Below, piece after piece: positions 43,287 to 52,564 of a stretch of DNA of 64,000 bases. A model generated the notes under the pieces. The model searched no databases and was not told where the DNA came from. It saw only the letters and a program-made list of their open reading frames with translations. The stretch is from Klebsiella ornithinolytica NBRC 105727 = ATCC 31898 (GTDB taxonomy: Bacteria > Pseudomonadota > Gammaproteobacteria > Enterobacterales > Enterobacteriaceae): the NCBI RefSeq assembly GCF_001598295.1, contig NZ_BCYR01000003.1:310001-374000 (forward strand), written 5' to 3'. The translations under genes and the position numbers were made by a program. Numbering within the stretch: position 1 is the first letter of the stretch; each line of letters starts with the position of its first letter.

Positions 43287-46200
43287 TTACGCTTTCTCGA
43301 TGTTGACCAGAAACGCTTTATACTCCGGCGTTTGCGAGTTGGAATCGCCGACGTTTGGCGTCAGGGTATTGGCGATATAGCCTTTCTGCGCCACCCCTTC
43401 AAAGCCCCAGTGCAGCGGGATCCCGACGGTCTCCACCTGCTGGCCGTGAACGTTGAGGGTCCGCAGACGGCGAGTCACCACCGCCACCGCGCGAATAAAG
43501 CCGCGCTGGCTGCTCACCGTCACCCGATCGCCGTTGGCAATGCCTTTCGCCTGCGCCAGACCTTCGCTGATTTCCACAAACTGTTCCGGCTGGGCGATGG
43601 CGTTGAGCCGCGCATGCTTGGTCCAGGTATGGAAATGCTCGGTCAGGCGATAGGTCGTGCCGACGTAAGGGAACTTATCTTTTTTCCCTAAGCGCAGGGC
43701 GTCCTCTTCATACAGACGCACCACCGGACTGGAGATCACCTGCGGATGCAGCGGGTTGGTCCCCAGCGGCGTTTCCATCGGCTCGTAATGTTCCGGGAAC
43801 GGCCCTTCGGCCAGCTTATCGAGCGCAAACAGACGCCCCAACCCTTCCGGCTGCATGATAAACGGCCCGGTATTGCTGCCCGGCGCGGCGGTATTGAAGT
43901 CAGGAATATCGTTCCCCGTCCACTTGCTGCCGTTCCACTGGATCAGCATCCGCTTCGGATCCCACGGCTTGCCGTTAATATCCGCCGACGCCCGGTTGTA
44001 CAGCACGCGTCGGTTCAGCGGCCACGCCCAGGCCCAGCCCAGCGTATTGCCCAGCCCTGACGGATCGGCGTTATCGCGGTTAGCCATCTGGTTACCCTGC
44101 TCCGTCCAGCTACCGGCGTAGATCCAGCAGGACGATGCCGTAGTGCCGTCATCGCGCAACAGCGCGAAGCTGCTCAACAGCTGGCCTTTTTTCGCCAGCA
44201 GAACGCCGTTGCTGTCGTAGAGATCCTCCAGCGCGTAGCCGTTGTTCTCTTTCGCCACCTCTTCCGACTCCGGATGATCCGGCTGCTTGTAGCTCCAGCT
44301 CATCTTCAGCAGCGGTTCCGCGCCTTTGCCGCCTTCACGGCGATACATCTCGCGCAGGCGATGGTAAATCCCGGCCAGAATTTCGCCGTCGTTACGCGCT
44401 TCGCCCGGCGCATCCTGGCCTTTCCAGTGCCACTGCAGCCAGCGCCCGGAGTTGGCAATCGACCCGTCCTCTTCAGCAAAGCAGGTGGAGGGCAGACGGA
44501 ACACTTCGGTCTGAATCGCCGCCGGGTCAACATCGTTCGACTCGCCGTGGTTTTGCCAGAAGGTCGAGGTTTCGGTCACCAGCGGGTCGATAACCACCAT
44601 GTACTTCAGCTTGCTCAGGCTGCGAACCACCTTGTTTTTGTCCGGGAACGAGGCCACCGGGTTGAAGCCCTGGCAGATATAGCCCGTGACCTGACCTTTA
44701 TCCATCATGTTGAAATACTTGATGACGTCGTAAGCCTGATCCCATTTCGGCAGCCAGTTAAAGCCCCAGTCGTTCTCTTTCTGCGCCGCATCGCCGTAAA
44801 ACGCTTTCATCAGACTGACCGCAAACTTCGGATAGTTGCTCCAGTAGTTCACCTGATCCGGTCGCGTTGCTTTTGGCGTGTTCGCCGTCAGCCAGGTGTG
44901 CAGATCGGTCTGTTTTTCAGACGGCAGCGTCAGATAGCCAGGCAAGCTGGTCGACAGCAGGCCGAGGTCGGTTAAGCCCTGAATATTGGAGTGGCCGCGC
45001 AATGCGTTAACGCCGCCGCCGGCCATCCCCATGTTGCCGAGCAGCAGCTGGATCATCGCCATCGTGCGGATGTTCTGCGCGCCGACGGTATGCTGCGTCC
45101 AGCCCAATGCGTACAGGAAAGTGGTGGTCCGGTCCGCGGCGCTGGTGGAAGCCAGCACTTCGCACACTTTCAGGAAGTCGGCTTTCGGCGTTCCGCAGAT
45201 ATTCTCCACCACTTCCGGCGTATAGCGGGAGACATGCTGCTTCAGCAGGTTCCATACGCAGCGCGGATGTTGCAGGGTCTCATCGCGCAGGGCGTAGCCA
45301 TTTTCGTCGAACTGATAGTTCCACGACGTTTTGTCGTACTGCCGTTTTTCAGCGTCGTAGCCGCTGAACAGGCCATCTTCGAAGGCAAAATCATCGCGCA
45401 CCAGCAGGTTGGCGTTGGTGTAGTGCTTAACGTACTCCGCATTGATTTTGTTGTTTTCAATCAGGTACAGCAGCACTCCCGACAGGAAGGTAATGTCGGT
45501 CCCGGATCGAATCGGCGCATAGATATCGGCGACCGAAGCCGTACGCGTAAAGCGCGGGTCGACGACGATCAGCGTCGCATCGTTGTTGTTTTTCGCCTCC
45601 ATCGCCCAGCGGAATCCCACCGGATGAGCCTCAGCGGCGTTGCCGCCCATCACCACCACGACGTTAGCGTTTTTGATATCAACCCAGTGGTTGGTCATCG
45701 CACCGCGACCAAATGTTGGAGCAAGACTTGCTACCGTTGGTCCGTGTCAGACGCGCGCCTGGTTATCCACTGCCAGCATGCCGAGCGAACGCACAAACTT
45801 CTGCGTCAGCATCCCGGTTTCGTTACTCGCCGCCGAGGCGCACAGCATCCCGGTTGAAAGCCAGCGGTTGACCACGGTGCCCTGCTCGTTTTTCTCAATA
45901 AAGTTGGCATCACGGTCGGCTTTCATCAGTCTGGCGATACGGGTAAAGGCATCGTCCCAGGAGATGCGCTGCCATTTGTCAGAGCCTGGCGCGCGGTATT
46001 CCGGATAGCGCAGACGGTTATCGCTGTGAACATAATCCAGCAGCCCCGCCCCTTTCGGGCATAAAGCGCCCCGACTGACCGGGTGATCGGGATCCCCTTC
46101 AATATGATAAATGGCTTCTTTCGCGTTCTTCGCGCCGTCGCCCAGGCTATACATTAATAGCCCGCAGCCCACGGAACAGTATGTGCAGGTGTTGCGGATC

Positions 46201-46334
46201 TCTTTGGCGCGCAATAATTTGTAATTACGCGCCTGAGCCAGCGCCATTTTGGGTGCGAAACCCAGGGCAGCAGCTGTTGTTCCGGCCATACCGCCTGCGC
46301 AGATTTTAAAAAACTTTCTGCGGCTGACGTCCAT
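43287..46334 (-). CDS. fdnG: Formate dehydrogenase-N major subunit (selenoprotein)
   Basis: A 1015-residue selenoprotein, the same length as E. coli FdnG, read through the in-frame TGA at 45747-45749 as selenocysteine 196. The N-terminus carries a Tat signal ('SRRKFFK', then a hydrophobic stretch ending A-L-A) followed by the [4Fe-4S] motif 'CTYCSVGCG'. The rest is the bis-MGD molybdoenzyme domain set. It oxidises formate in the periplasm for nitrate respiration. Without readthrough the gene looks like two ORFs, 45747-46385 and 43287-45698; this is not a frameshift. The start at 46334 matches the Tat signal. Confidence 0.96.
45708..45749 (-). promoter_or_regulatory. SECIS element of fdnG
   Basis: Immediately after the UGA the mRNA can form a hairpin whose apical part AGCAA-GUC-UUGCU carries the loop seen in bacterial SECIS elements bound by SelB. 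Position and loop match the fdhF/fdnG elements known from E. coli. Confidence 0.85.
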
Positions 46335-46399
46335 TGATTTTCTCCATGCAGGATGCGTGTTCATCGCGGGGGAAACTAACAGCAATGCCCCTGATTTTT

Positions 46400-46413
46400 T
46401 TGCGTCAAATCAA
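46400..46413 (-). promoter_or_regulatory. Candidate FNR site of the fdnGHI promoter
   Basis: TTGCG-TCAA-ATCAA (plus strand) fits the FNR consensus TTGAT-N4-ATCAA with one good half. It is centred about 72 bases upstream of the fdnG start, which allows a -41.5 position. E. coli fdnG is FNR- and NarL-dependent. Confidence 0.5.
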
Positions 46414-46557
46414 TGTCGAAAACCATCGCCCCCTTAATAGTCAAGGTCAGCGGATTTCATTACTCCCTTTGTATTAAGCGCGAAGGAAAACAGGGGCCAG
46501 AAGGAATGAAAAAGTGTTATAAATCGACTCTTGATGAATATCGGTGTCAGGTTTGAC

Positions 46558-47436
46558 ATGGAAAAGAAAAAAGCAACGTTGACCGGCCTGGCTGCCATTG
46601 TGCTGTGGAGCACGATGGTCGGATTAATTCGTGGCGTCAGTGAAGGGTTAGGTCCGGTCGGCGGCGCGGCAATGATCTATACGCTGAGCGGCTTATTATT
46701 GCTGGCCACCGTCGGGTTTCCCCGGCTGCGGCAAATGCCGCGCGCCTATCTGCTGGCCGGCAGTCTGCTGTTCGTCAGCTATGAAATTTGTCTGGCGCTG
46801 TCGCTGGGCTTTGCCGGCAGCCGCCAGCAGGCGATTGAAGTCGGGATGGTCAATTATCTGTGGCCCAGCCTGACGATTCTCTTTGCCATTCTCTTTAATG
46901 GTCAGAAAACCAGCTGGCTGGTCGTTCCCGGCTTATTTCTCGCGCTGCTTGGCGTCACCTGGGTATTAGGCGGTGAGCATGGCCTGAATATCGATGAAAT
47001 TACCCGGAACGTCGTCTCCAGCCCCCTGAGCTATATTCTGGCCTTTGTCGGCGCATTTATCTGGGCGACCTATTGCACGGTCACCGCAAAATATGCGCGC
47101 GGCAAAAACGGCATCACCCTGTTTGTTTTATTAACCGCCCTGACCCTGTGGCTCAAGTTTATGTTCAGCGATCAACCGCCGATGATTTTCAGCTGGCCGG
47201 TGGTCATTAAGCTGGTGATGTGCGCGGTGGCGCTGGGGTTTGGCTATGCGGCCTGGAACGTAGGTATTCTCCACGGTAACGTCAGCCTGCTGGCGGCCGC
47301 CTCTTACTTTACCCCGGTGCTCTCTTCGGCGCTGGCGGCGGTGCTGCTCAGCGCGGTCCTCTCCTGGCCATTCTGGCAGGGCGCCGGCATGGTATGCGCC
47401 GGCTCCCTGCTCTGCTGGTATGCCACCCGACGTTAG
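46558..47436 (+). CDS. yddG: Aromatic amino acid exporter YddG
   Basis: A 292-residue EamA/DMT-family protein with ten transmembrane segments, closely matching E. coli YddG ('AIVLWSTMVGLIRGVSEGLGP', 'VGMVNYLWPSLTILFAILFNGQKT' in part, 'YAAWNVGILHGN', 'SYFTPVLSSALAAVLLSA'). It exports aromatic amino acids. It is divergent from fdnG, as in E. coli. I chose ATG at 46558 because it gives the family length; 46534 is an alternative. Its stop codon overlaps the convergent benD stop. Confidence 0.94.
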   Translation: MEKKKATLTGLAAIVLWSTMVGLIRGVSEGLGPVGGAAMIYTLSGLLLLATVGFPRLRQMPRAYLLAGSLLFVSYEICLALSLGFAGSRQQAIEVGMVNYLWPSLTILFAILFNGQKTSWLVVPGLFLALLGVTWVLGGEHGLNIDEITRNVVSSPLSYILAFVGAFIWATYCTVTAKYARGKNGITLFVLLTALTLWLKFMFSDQPPMIFSWPVVIKLVMCAVALGFGYAAWNVGILHGNVSLLAAASYFTPVLSSALAAVLLSAVLSWPFWQGAGMVCAGSLLCWYATRR

Positions 47437-48206
47437 CCGAGGTCGCCTCCGGCCACCGGCAGCGTAACGCCGGTGATATAGCTTGCCTCATCGCTGGCGA
47501 GAAACAGGATCGCGTTCGCCTGTTCCGTCAGCGTGCCGTAGCGATGCATCAGGCTGCTCTCCACGGTTTGATCGACCACCTGCTGATACCACTCCTGCTC
47601 CTGCGCCGTGGGCGTTTCATGATTCCGCGGGGTTAAGCGCGCCGGCGCCTCGGTTCCGCCCGGCGCCACGGCGTTGATGCGAATCCCGCTGCCGCTGTAC
47701 TCCATAGCAATCGAACGGGTCAGCGCGTTGACCCCGCCTTTCGCCGCCGAGTAAGGCACCCGGTTAACGCCCGCGGTGGCAACGGACGAGACGTTAACGA
47801 TGCTGCCCTTGCCCTGTTTGAGCATCCACGGTAGCGCCGCGCGGCAGCCCCACAGCGTCGGAAACAGCGAGCGACGAATCTCTTTTTCAATCTGATCCGG
47901 CTGATATTCGGCAAACGGCCGCGCCCAGATCGTCCCCCCGATGTTATTAATCACCACGTCCAGTCGGCCAAAATGGGCGACCCCGGCGGCAAAAGCCTGC
48001 TCGGTGCTCTCCCACTGTTCGAGGTCTGCCTCCAGCGCCAGCACGTCGCTGCCCCCCTCGACCAGCGTCGCCGCCAGCTCGTGGACATAGCGCGAACGGT
48101 CGATCAGCAGCAAACGGGCCCCTTCACGGGCGGCCTGCTCTGCCGTCTGACGGCCAATGCCCTGGGCGGCGCCGGTAATGGCCACCACTTGATGTTGAAA
48201 ACGCAT
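47433..48206 (-). CDS. benD: 1,6-dihydroxycyclohexa-2,4-diene-1-carboxylate dehydrogenase
   Basis: A 257-residue classical SDR. The NAD motif is T-G-A-A-Q-G-I-G (11-18), N-N-I-G is present, and Ser with Y-S-A-A-K form the catalytic set. It dehydrogenates the benzoate cis-diol to catechol, releasing CO2 and NADH. It follows benC by nine bases, last in the benABCD set. GGAGGAGCG precedes the ATG. Confidence 0.93.
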   Translation of the reverse strand: MRFQHQVVAITGAAQGIGRQTAEQAAREGARLLLIDRSRYVHELAATLVEGGSDVLALEADLEQWESTEQAFAAGVAHFGRLDVVINNIGGTIWARPFAEYQPDQIEKEIRRSLFPTLWGCRAALPWMLKQGKGSIVNVSSVATAGVNRVPYSAAKGGVNALTRSIAMEYSGSGIRINAVAPGGTEAPARLTPRNHETPTAQEQEWYQQVVDQTVESSLMHRYGTLTEQANAILFLASDEASYITGVTLPVAGGDLG

Positions 48207-48215
48207 CGCTCCTCC

Positions 48216-49229
48216 TTATGCCGCCGCACTCTGGCTGGCGAGAAATTTTTCGTACCAGAAACCTGCCGGATTAATTCCCCGCTCGCGAAGCGCGCCGGAA
48301 ACCGCGTTGACCATCGGCGGCGGGCCGCACAGATAGATGTCGACATCGCCATCGTTAAGCATCGCGTCATCAAGATGCCCGGTGACAAACCCGCGCTGCG
48401 GGCAGGCGCTCTGTTCATCGGCAACGACCGGCAGCCAGCGGTAGCCGGAAAGCTGATCGACAAACGCATCCAGCGCCTCGGTCTTCACCAGATCGCTATC
48501 GCGGGTGACGCCATAGAGCAGCGTAATCGGCCGGGTACTGCCCTGCAGGGCCAGGGTGTGCAGCATCGACAGCAGCGGCGCCAGCCCGGTCCCGCCCGCC
48601 AGCATCAGCAGCGGACGTTCCCCGTTGCGCAGGTAGAAGCTGCCCATCGGGCCGCTGAGGGTGAGACGATCGCCCGCTGCCGCCTGGCTCGTCAGCCACT
48701 GGCTCATTACCCCGCCGGGCACATTGCGGATCAGGAACCGACCTTCGCGCTCGCCCGGAAGCGAGCTGAAAGAGTAAGCGCGCACCTGCGGCGTGCCCGG
48801 TACCTGAATGTTGATGTATTGTCCGGGCAGAAAAGCCAGCGGTTCATCCAGCTGGAGCACCAGCTCAATGGCGGTCTCCGACAGGTGATTCACCTGCATC
48901 ACCGCCGCACCGCTGCTGGCGAGCGCGGTTTTGCACTGCGCCGCAGCCACCGGAACGTCAATCACGCAATCGCTGGTCGGGATCATCTGACAGGTCAGCA
49001 CCTGACGAGCATCGGCCTCTTCTTCGCTCAATGCCTCCTCGAGATACTCTTCCCCCATGCCATAGTCGCCGCTGGCGCAATGGCATTTGCAGGTCCCGCA
49101 GACGCCGTCCGAGCAATCCATCGGCAGGTTGACCTTCTGGCGGTAGGCGGCGTCCAGCACTTTTTCTCCCGCATTGCACTGGATAAAGCGGGTAATACCA
49201 TCCTCAAAATTGAGTGCGATAGTAAACAT
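48216..49229 (-). CDS. benC: Benzoate 1,2-dioxygenase reductase component
   Basis: A 337-residue protein with an N-terminal plant-type [2Fe-2S] ferredoxin domain ('CSDGVCGTCKC' and a later Cys), then an FAD domain ('RAYSFSSLPG') and an NAD-binding domain ('LLMLAGGTGLAPLLSML'). It passes electrons from NADH to the BenAB oxygenase. The ATG at 49229 follows AAGAGGTGG; a GTG two codons upstream is less likely. Confidence 0.94.
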   Translation of the reverse strand: MFTIALNFEDGITRFIQCNAGEKVLDAAYRQKVNLPMDCSDGVCGTCKCHCASGDYGMGEEYLEEALSEEEADARQVLTCQMIPTSDCVIDVPVAAAQCKTALASSGAAVMQVNHLSETAIELVLQLDEPLAFLPGQYINIQVPGTPQVRAYSFSSLPGEREGRFLIRNVPGGVMSQWLTSQAAAGDRLTLSGPMGSFYLRNGERPLLMLAGGTGLAPLLSMLHTLALQGSTRPITLLYGVTRDSDLVKTEALDAFVDQLSGYRWLPVVADEQSACPQRGFVTGHLDDAMLNDGDVDIYLCGPPPMVNAVSGALRERGINPAGFWYEKFLASQSAAA

Positions 49230-49238
49230 ATCCACCTC

Positions 49239-49724
49239 TTAAATATGGTAAACGTCAATCACCTGACGGATATAATCGTTGTTCAGCCGCACCGTCTTAC
49301 GCAGGATCTGCGGTTTGCCGTCGCAGGTCGTCAAGGTGACGCAGGTCGAGCCAAACCACGCATCGGTGTGCTGGTACCGGTGGTTGTAAGTCACCCAGTT
49401 GTAGCGCACCTCCACCCCCTGCTCATTTTCGCCGAGCAGCTCAACGTTGCTGATCAGGTGGGTGGTACGCGGCTCCGGCGTACTGGCGCCAGAACGTTCC
49501 GTTTTGATGCGGTAGACGCGGTCCTCAAGTCCCTCGCGGTTCGGGTAATAGATCAGCGATATTTCGCGCTGCGGGTCGCGGGTCAGCTTGTCGTCATCGC
49601 CCCATGCCGGCATCCAGAACACCACTTTCGGGCTGTAGCACGTCAGCCACTGATCCCACTGGCGGTCGTCCAGCAGGCGGGCTTCGTAATAGAGAAACTG
49701 GCGAACCTGTTCAAGCGTCAGCAT
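49239..49724 (-). CDS. benB: Benzoate 1,2-dioxygenase small subunit
   Basis: A 161-residue beta subunit of ring-hydroxylating dioxygenases with the NTF2-like fold ('FLYYEARLLDDRQWDQWL', 'RIKTERSGAS', 'WFGSTCVTL'). It supports the BenA catalytic subunit structurally. Start overlaps the benA stop (TGATG), giving coupled translation. Confidence 0.94.
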   Translation of the reverse strand: MLTLEQVRQFLYYEARLLDDRQWDQWLTCYSPKVVFWMPAWGDDDKLTRDPQREISLIYYPNREGLEDRVYRIKTERSGASTPEPRTTHLISNVELLGENEQGVEVRYNWVTYNHRYQHTDAWFGSTCVTLTTCDGKPQILRKTVRLNNDYIRQVIDVYHI

Positions 49725-51106
49725 CACACCACCTCCACGCGTTGGGTTATGGACTGTTCATAGCGCTGCTGCTCTTTTTCCAGCGCCGCCAGCATCACGT
49801 TTTGCCAGTGATGGTGATGGGCGATGTACAGCGCCTCATCCTCCGATTTCACCCCGCTAAGCAGCGGAGTGAATCCGGCATGCCGGGCGTGTTCATCCGG
49901 GCCATCGACCCAGTGCAGCGCGCCGCGACTGAGATCGCTCCACGCCAGGTTCTCGCCGAGATAGCCGCGCTGGCAGGCGCTGAACTCTTCCAGATCGTCC
50001 GGCGTTCCCATGCCGCTGACGTTAAAGAAATCCTCGTACTGGCGGATGCGCAGCGCGCGGGCCTGGTCCGGCTCGCCTTTCGGCGCAAAGCACCAGATAG
50101 TGACTTCGGTTTTGTCTACTGCGAGCGGGCGAATGACGCGGATCTGTGTGGAAAACTGGTCCATCAAATAGACGTTGGGATAGAGACAAAGATTGCGCGT
50201 TTCATTGACCATCTGGTCGGCGCGCAGCTCGCCAAACTCGGCCTGTAAGCGGGCCTGATGGGCGAAAACCGGGCGCACTTCCGGGTTGAGCGCCCGGGTC
50301 CACAGCAGCATATGGCCGTTTTCGAAACCGTAACCTCCGCCGAGACTTTTCGACCAGCCGTTGGCATCGACGGAATGCGTCCCTTCGGCTTCGTAGTTGC
50401 GGCGCGACATTGTGGAGGCGTAGTTCCAGTGCACCACGCTAACGTGGTAGCCGTCGGCGCCGTTTTCCGCCCCCAGCTTCCAGTTGCCCTCGTAGACATA
50501 GCTGGAGGAGCCTTTCAGCACTTCCAGCCCTTCCGGCGCCTGATCGACCATCAGATCGATAATTTTGCAGGTTTCGCCAAGATAAGTTTCCAGCGGCTGC
50601 ACGTCCTCGCTGAGGCTGCCGAATAAGAAGCCGCGATATGAGGCAAAGCGCGGCAGTTTTTTCAGGTCATGCGACCCTTCATGTTTAAAGGTCTCCGGAT
50701 AACCGCCGGTGCTTTCATCTTTGGCTTTCAGCAATTTACCGTTGTTGCCAAAGGTCCAGCCGTGGAACGGACAGGTAAACGAGTTTTTATTGCCGGTTTT
50801 ACGACGGCAGAGCATGGCGCCGCGATGGGCGCAGCTATTAATTAACGCGTGCAAGGCATGCTGTTTATCGCGGGTGATAATAACCGGCTGTCGTCCGAGA
50901 GTCAGAGTAAAATAATCACCAGGCTCAGGAATTTGACTTTCATGGGCGAGGAACACCCAGTTCCCTTCAAATATATGTTTAATCTCAAATTCAAATAGCT
51001 GCGGATCGGTAAAAATCGAACGATGGCAGCGATAAATATGTTTTTGCCGGTCAACAATTAATGCATTGCTGATTTTATCTTTTAATAGCGAGAGTGTTTT
51101 TTGCAT
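49724..51106 (-). CDS. benA: Benzoate 1,2-dioxygenase large subunit
   Basis: A 460-residue Rieske oxygenase alpha subunit. The Rieske cluster residues are in 'CAHRGAMLCRRK' and 'CPFHGWTF' (about 90-115). The mononuclear iron site lies in 'NGADGYHVSVVHW' and a later Asp. It dihydroxylates benzoate to the cis-diol carboxylate. First of benABCD; the terminator-like hairpin after catA lies just upstream, so ben may have its own promoter in the 115 bases between. Confidence 0.95.
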   Translation of the reverse strand: MQKTLSLLKDKISNALIVDRQKHIYRCHRSIFTDPQLFEFEIKHIFEGNWVFLAHESQIPEPGDYFTLTLGRQPVIITRDKQHALHALINSCAHRGAMLCRRKTGNKNSFTCPFHGWTFGNNGKLLKAKDESTGGYPETFKHEGSHDLKKLPRFASYRGFLFGSLSEDVQPLETYLGETCKIIDLMVDQAPEGLEVLKGSSSYVYEGNWKLGAENGADGYHVSVVHWNYASTMSRRNYEAEGTHSVDANGWSKSLGGGYGFENGHMLLWTRALNPEVRPVFAHQARLQAEFGELRADQMVNETRNLCLYPNVYLMDQFSTQIRVIRPLAVDKTEVTIWCFAPKGEPDQARALRIRQYEDFFNVSGMGTPDDLEEFSACQRGYLGENLAWSDLSRGALHWVDGPDEHARHAGFTPLLSGVKSEDEALYIAHHHHWQNVMLAALEKEQQRYEQSITQRVEVV

Positions 51107-51220
51107 GAGCTTAGCCCTCCTGCAGAATTCAGGAATTAATAAAGTCAGAGAGAATAATCAATTCGGGAATATCCCCGGCCGCGCGTGGCAGGCCGGGCAA
51201 CAGCATGACTCACCGCCCCG

Positions 51221-51245
51221 GGCGCACCGGCCCGGGAGGTGCGCC
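51221..51245 (-). terminator. Hairpin after catA
   Basis: GGCGCACC (51221-51228), nine-base loop, GGTGCGCC (51238-51245), just downstream of the catA stop on the minus strand. There is no T-tract. It may separate the cat and ben transcripts or only lower read-through. Confidence 0.55.
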
Positions 51246-51250
51246 GGTCA

Positions 51251-52177
51251 TTACTCTTGTGCGCGCAGGCGGGAAATACGCTGTTCTTCGTCGGCGTTGA
51301 GGGCCGGGCACAAAGTAAAGTCGAAGCGAATTTCGGTGTGTTCGCCGTCAAGCTCACGCTGCTGAATCAGCTCACGATCGGTGATTTTAACCGGGTCGGC
51401 AATCAGGCCATCGCGGGTGGCGAAGGCAAAGTCATCCCACAGATACTTATCACCGTTAAGGTTAATCTGGCTGGTTAAATGCTTGTGGCCCGGCGCGGAA
51501 ACAAAGAAGTGAATATGTGCCGGACGGTTGCCGTGACGACCCAACTGGTTAAGCAGCTTTTGGGTCGGGCCATCCGGCGGACAGCCGTAGCCAGAAGGCA
51601 TGATGCTACGCACGCTGTAGCGGCCATCTGCGCCGGAGCGGATGCGGCGACGCAGGTTGTATTCACTCTGGCTCTGGTCGAAGAACGAATAGTTCCCCAG
51701 GGTGTTGGCGTGCCAGATATCCACAATCGCGTTGGCAACCGGACGCCCCTGGGTGTCGCACACCTGACCGTGCAGCCACATGACTTCACCCGCATCGCGG
51801 CCGTCATCCATCCGCGCGTGCCCTTCTGCGAGCGGCGCATTGGCCACGTACAGCGGCCCCTCAATGGTGCGCGGCGTACCGGTTTCCCGATGCGCTGCGG
51901 CGTCAATCGCATCCTGACGCAGGTCGAGGAAGTGTTCCAGCCCGAGACCTGCCGCCAGCAGCGCCGCTTCCTGACGCCCGCCCAGTTCATGCAAATAGTT
52001 CACCGCATGCCAGAACTCTTCCTGGGTAATATTATAATCGTCGATCAGGGTGCACATATCTTCCAGTAAACGATGCACAATGGCTTTAAATCGTTCATTA
52101 CCGCCGGGAACATTTAACCCGGCACTTTCACGTAATAATTTCTGCACGGCTTCTTGTTGTACGAAAGAATTTTTCAT
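51251..52177 (-). CDS. catA: Catechol 1,2-dioxygenase
   Basis: A 308-residue intradiol dioxygenase. The N-terminal helical dimer domain is followed by the Fe(III) catalytic domain with the ligand region 'RPAHIHFFVSAPGHKHLTSQI' (H-x-H) and the upstream Tyr residues near 'GNYSFFDQSQSEYNLRRR'. It converts catechol to cis,cis-muconate. It follows catC by 77 bases. The ATG at 52177 was preferred over an upstream in-frame start. Confidence 0.95.
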   Translation of the reverse strand: MKNSFVQQEAVQKLLRESAGLNVPGGNERFKAIVHRLLEDMCTLIDDYNITQEEFWHAVNYLHELGGRQEAALLAAGLGLEHFLDLRQDAIDAAAHRETGTPRTIEGPLYVANAPLAEGHARMDDGRDAGEVMWLHGQVCDTQGRPVANAIVDIWHANTLGNYSFFDQSQSEYNLRRRIRSGADGRYSVRSIMPSGYGCPPDGPTQKLLNQLGRHGNRPAHIHFFVSAPGHKHLTSQINLNGDKYLWDDFAFATRDGLIADPVKITDRELIQQRELDGEHTEIRFDFTLCPALNADEEQRISRLRAQE

Positions 52178-52254
52178 TGTGATTCTCACTTATTGCTTGC
52201 AGTTGGCTTGTAGGGTTTACACCGGAATATCCGGCGCGAGGTTTTTTATTATTT

Positions 52255-52545
52255 TTAGCTATCGTCTTCACGAATCGAGGAGGGATGACGACACAGTGCC
52301 TCGACGCGTATTTCCATAAACGGGTATAACGGCAGAGCCATTAATATCTGGTGTAACTGGTCGGCATCACGCACATCAAAAATACTGACATTGGCGTACA
52401 GTCCGGCGACGCGCCAGATATGTCGCCAGGTGCCTTCACGCTGTAATTGCTGCGAATAGGCTTTTTCTCGTTGTTTAATCTCCTCAAGCTCGGCGGCGGG
52501 ATATCCCAGCGGGATCTTGACGGTCATATCCACTTTAAACAGCAT
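52255..52545 (-). CDS. catC: Muconolactone delta-isomerase
   Basis: A 96-residue protein of exact family length ('MLFKVDMTVKIP', 'HIWRVAGLYANVSIFDV', 'LPLYPFMEI'). It isomerises muconolactone to beta-ketoadipate enol-lactone as a decamer in the cytoplasm. AGGAGAA precedes the ATG. It lies between catB and catA. Confidence 0.95.
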   Translation of the reverse strand: MLFKVDMTVKIPLGYPAAELEEIKQREKAYSQQLQREGTWRHIWRVAGLYANVSIFDVRDADQLHQILMALPLYPFMEIRVEALCRHPSSIREDDS

Positions 52546-52564
52546 ATTTTTCTCCTGTCATGTC

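Noticed and set aside
45698-45747. Apparent frameshift or nonsense mutation in formate dehydrogenase
   Set aside because: The TGA is the conserved selenocysteine codon 196 of fdnG with a SECIS hairpin; the gene is intact.
47973-49763. 596-codon open frame on the plus strand across benD, benC and benB
   Set aside because: The minus-strand genes are clear family members; the antisense frame has no domain and covers several genes.
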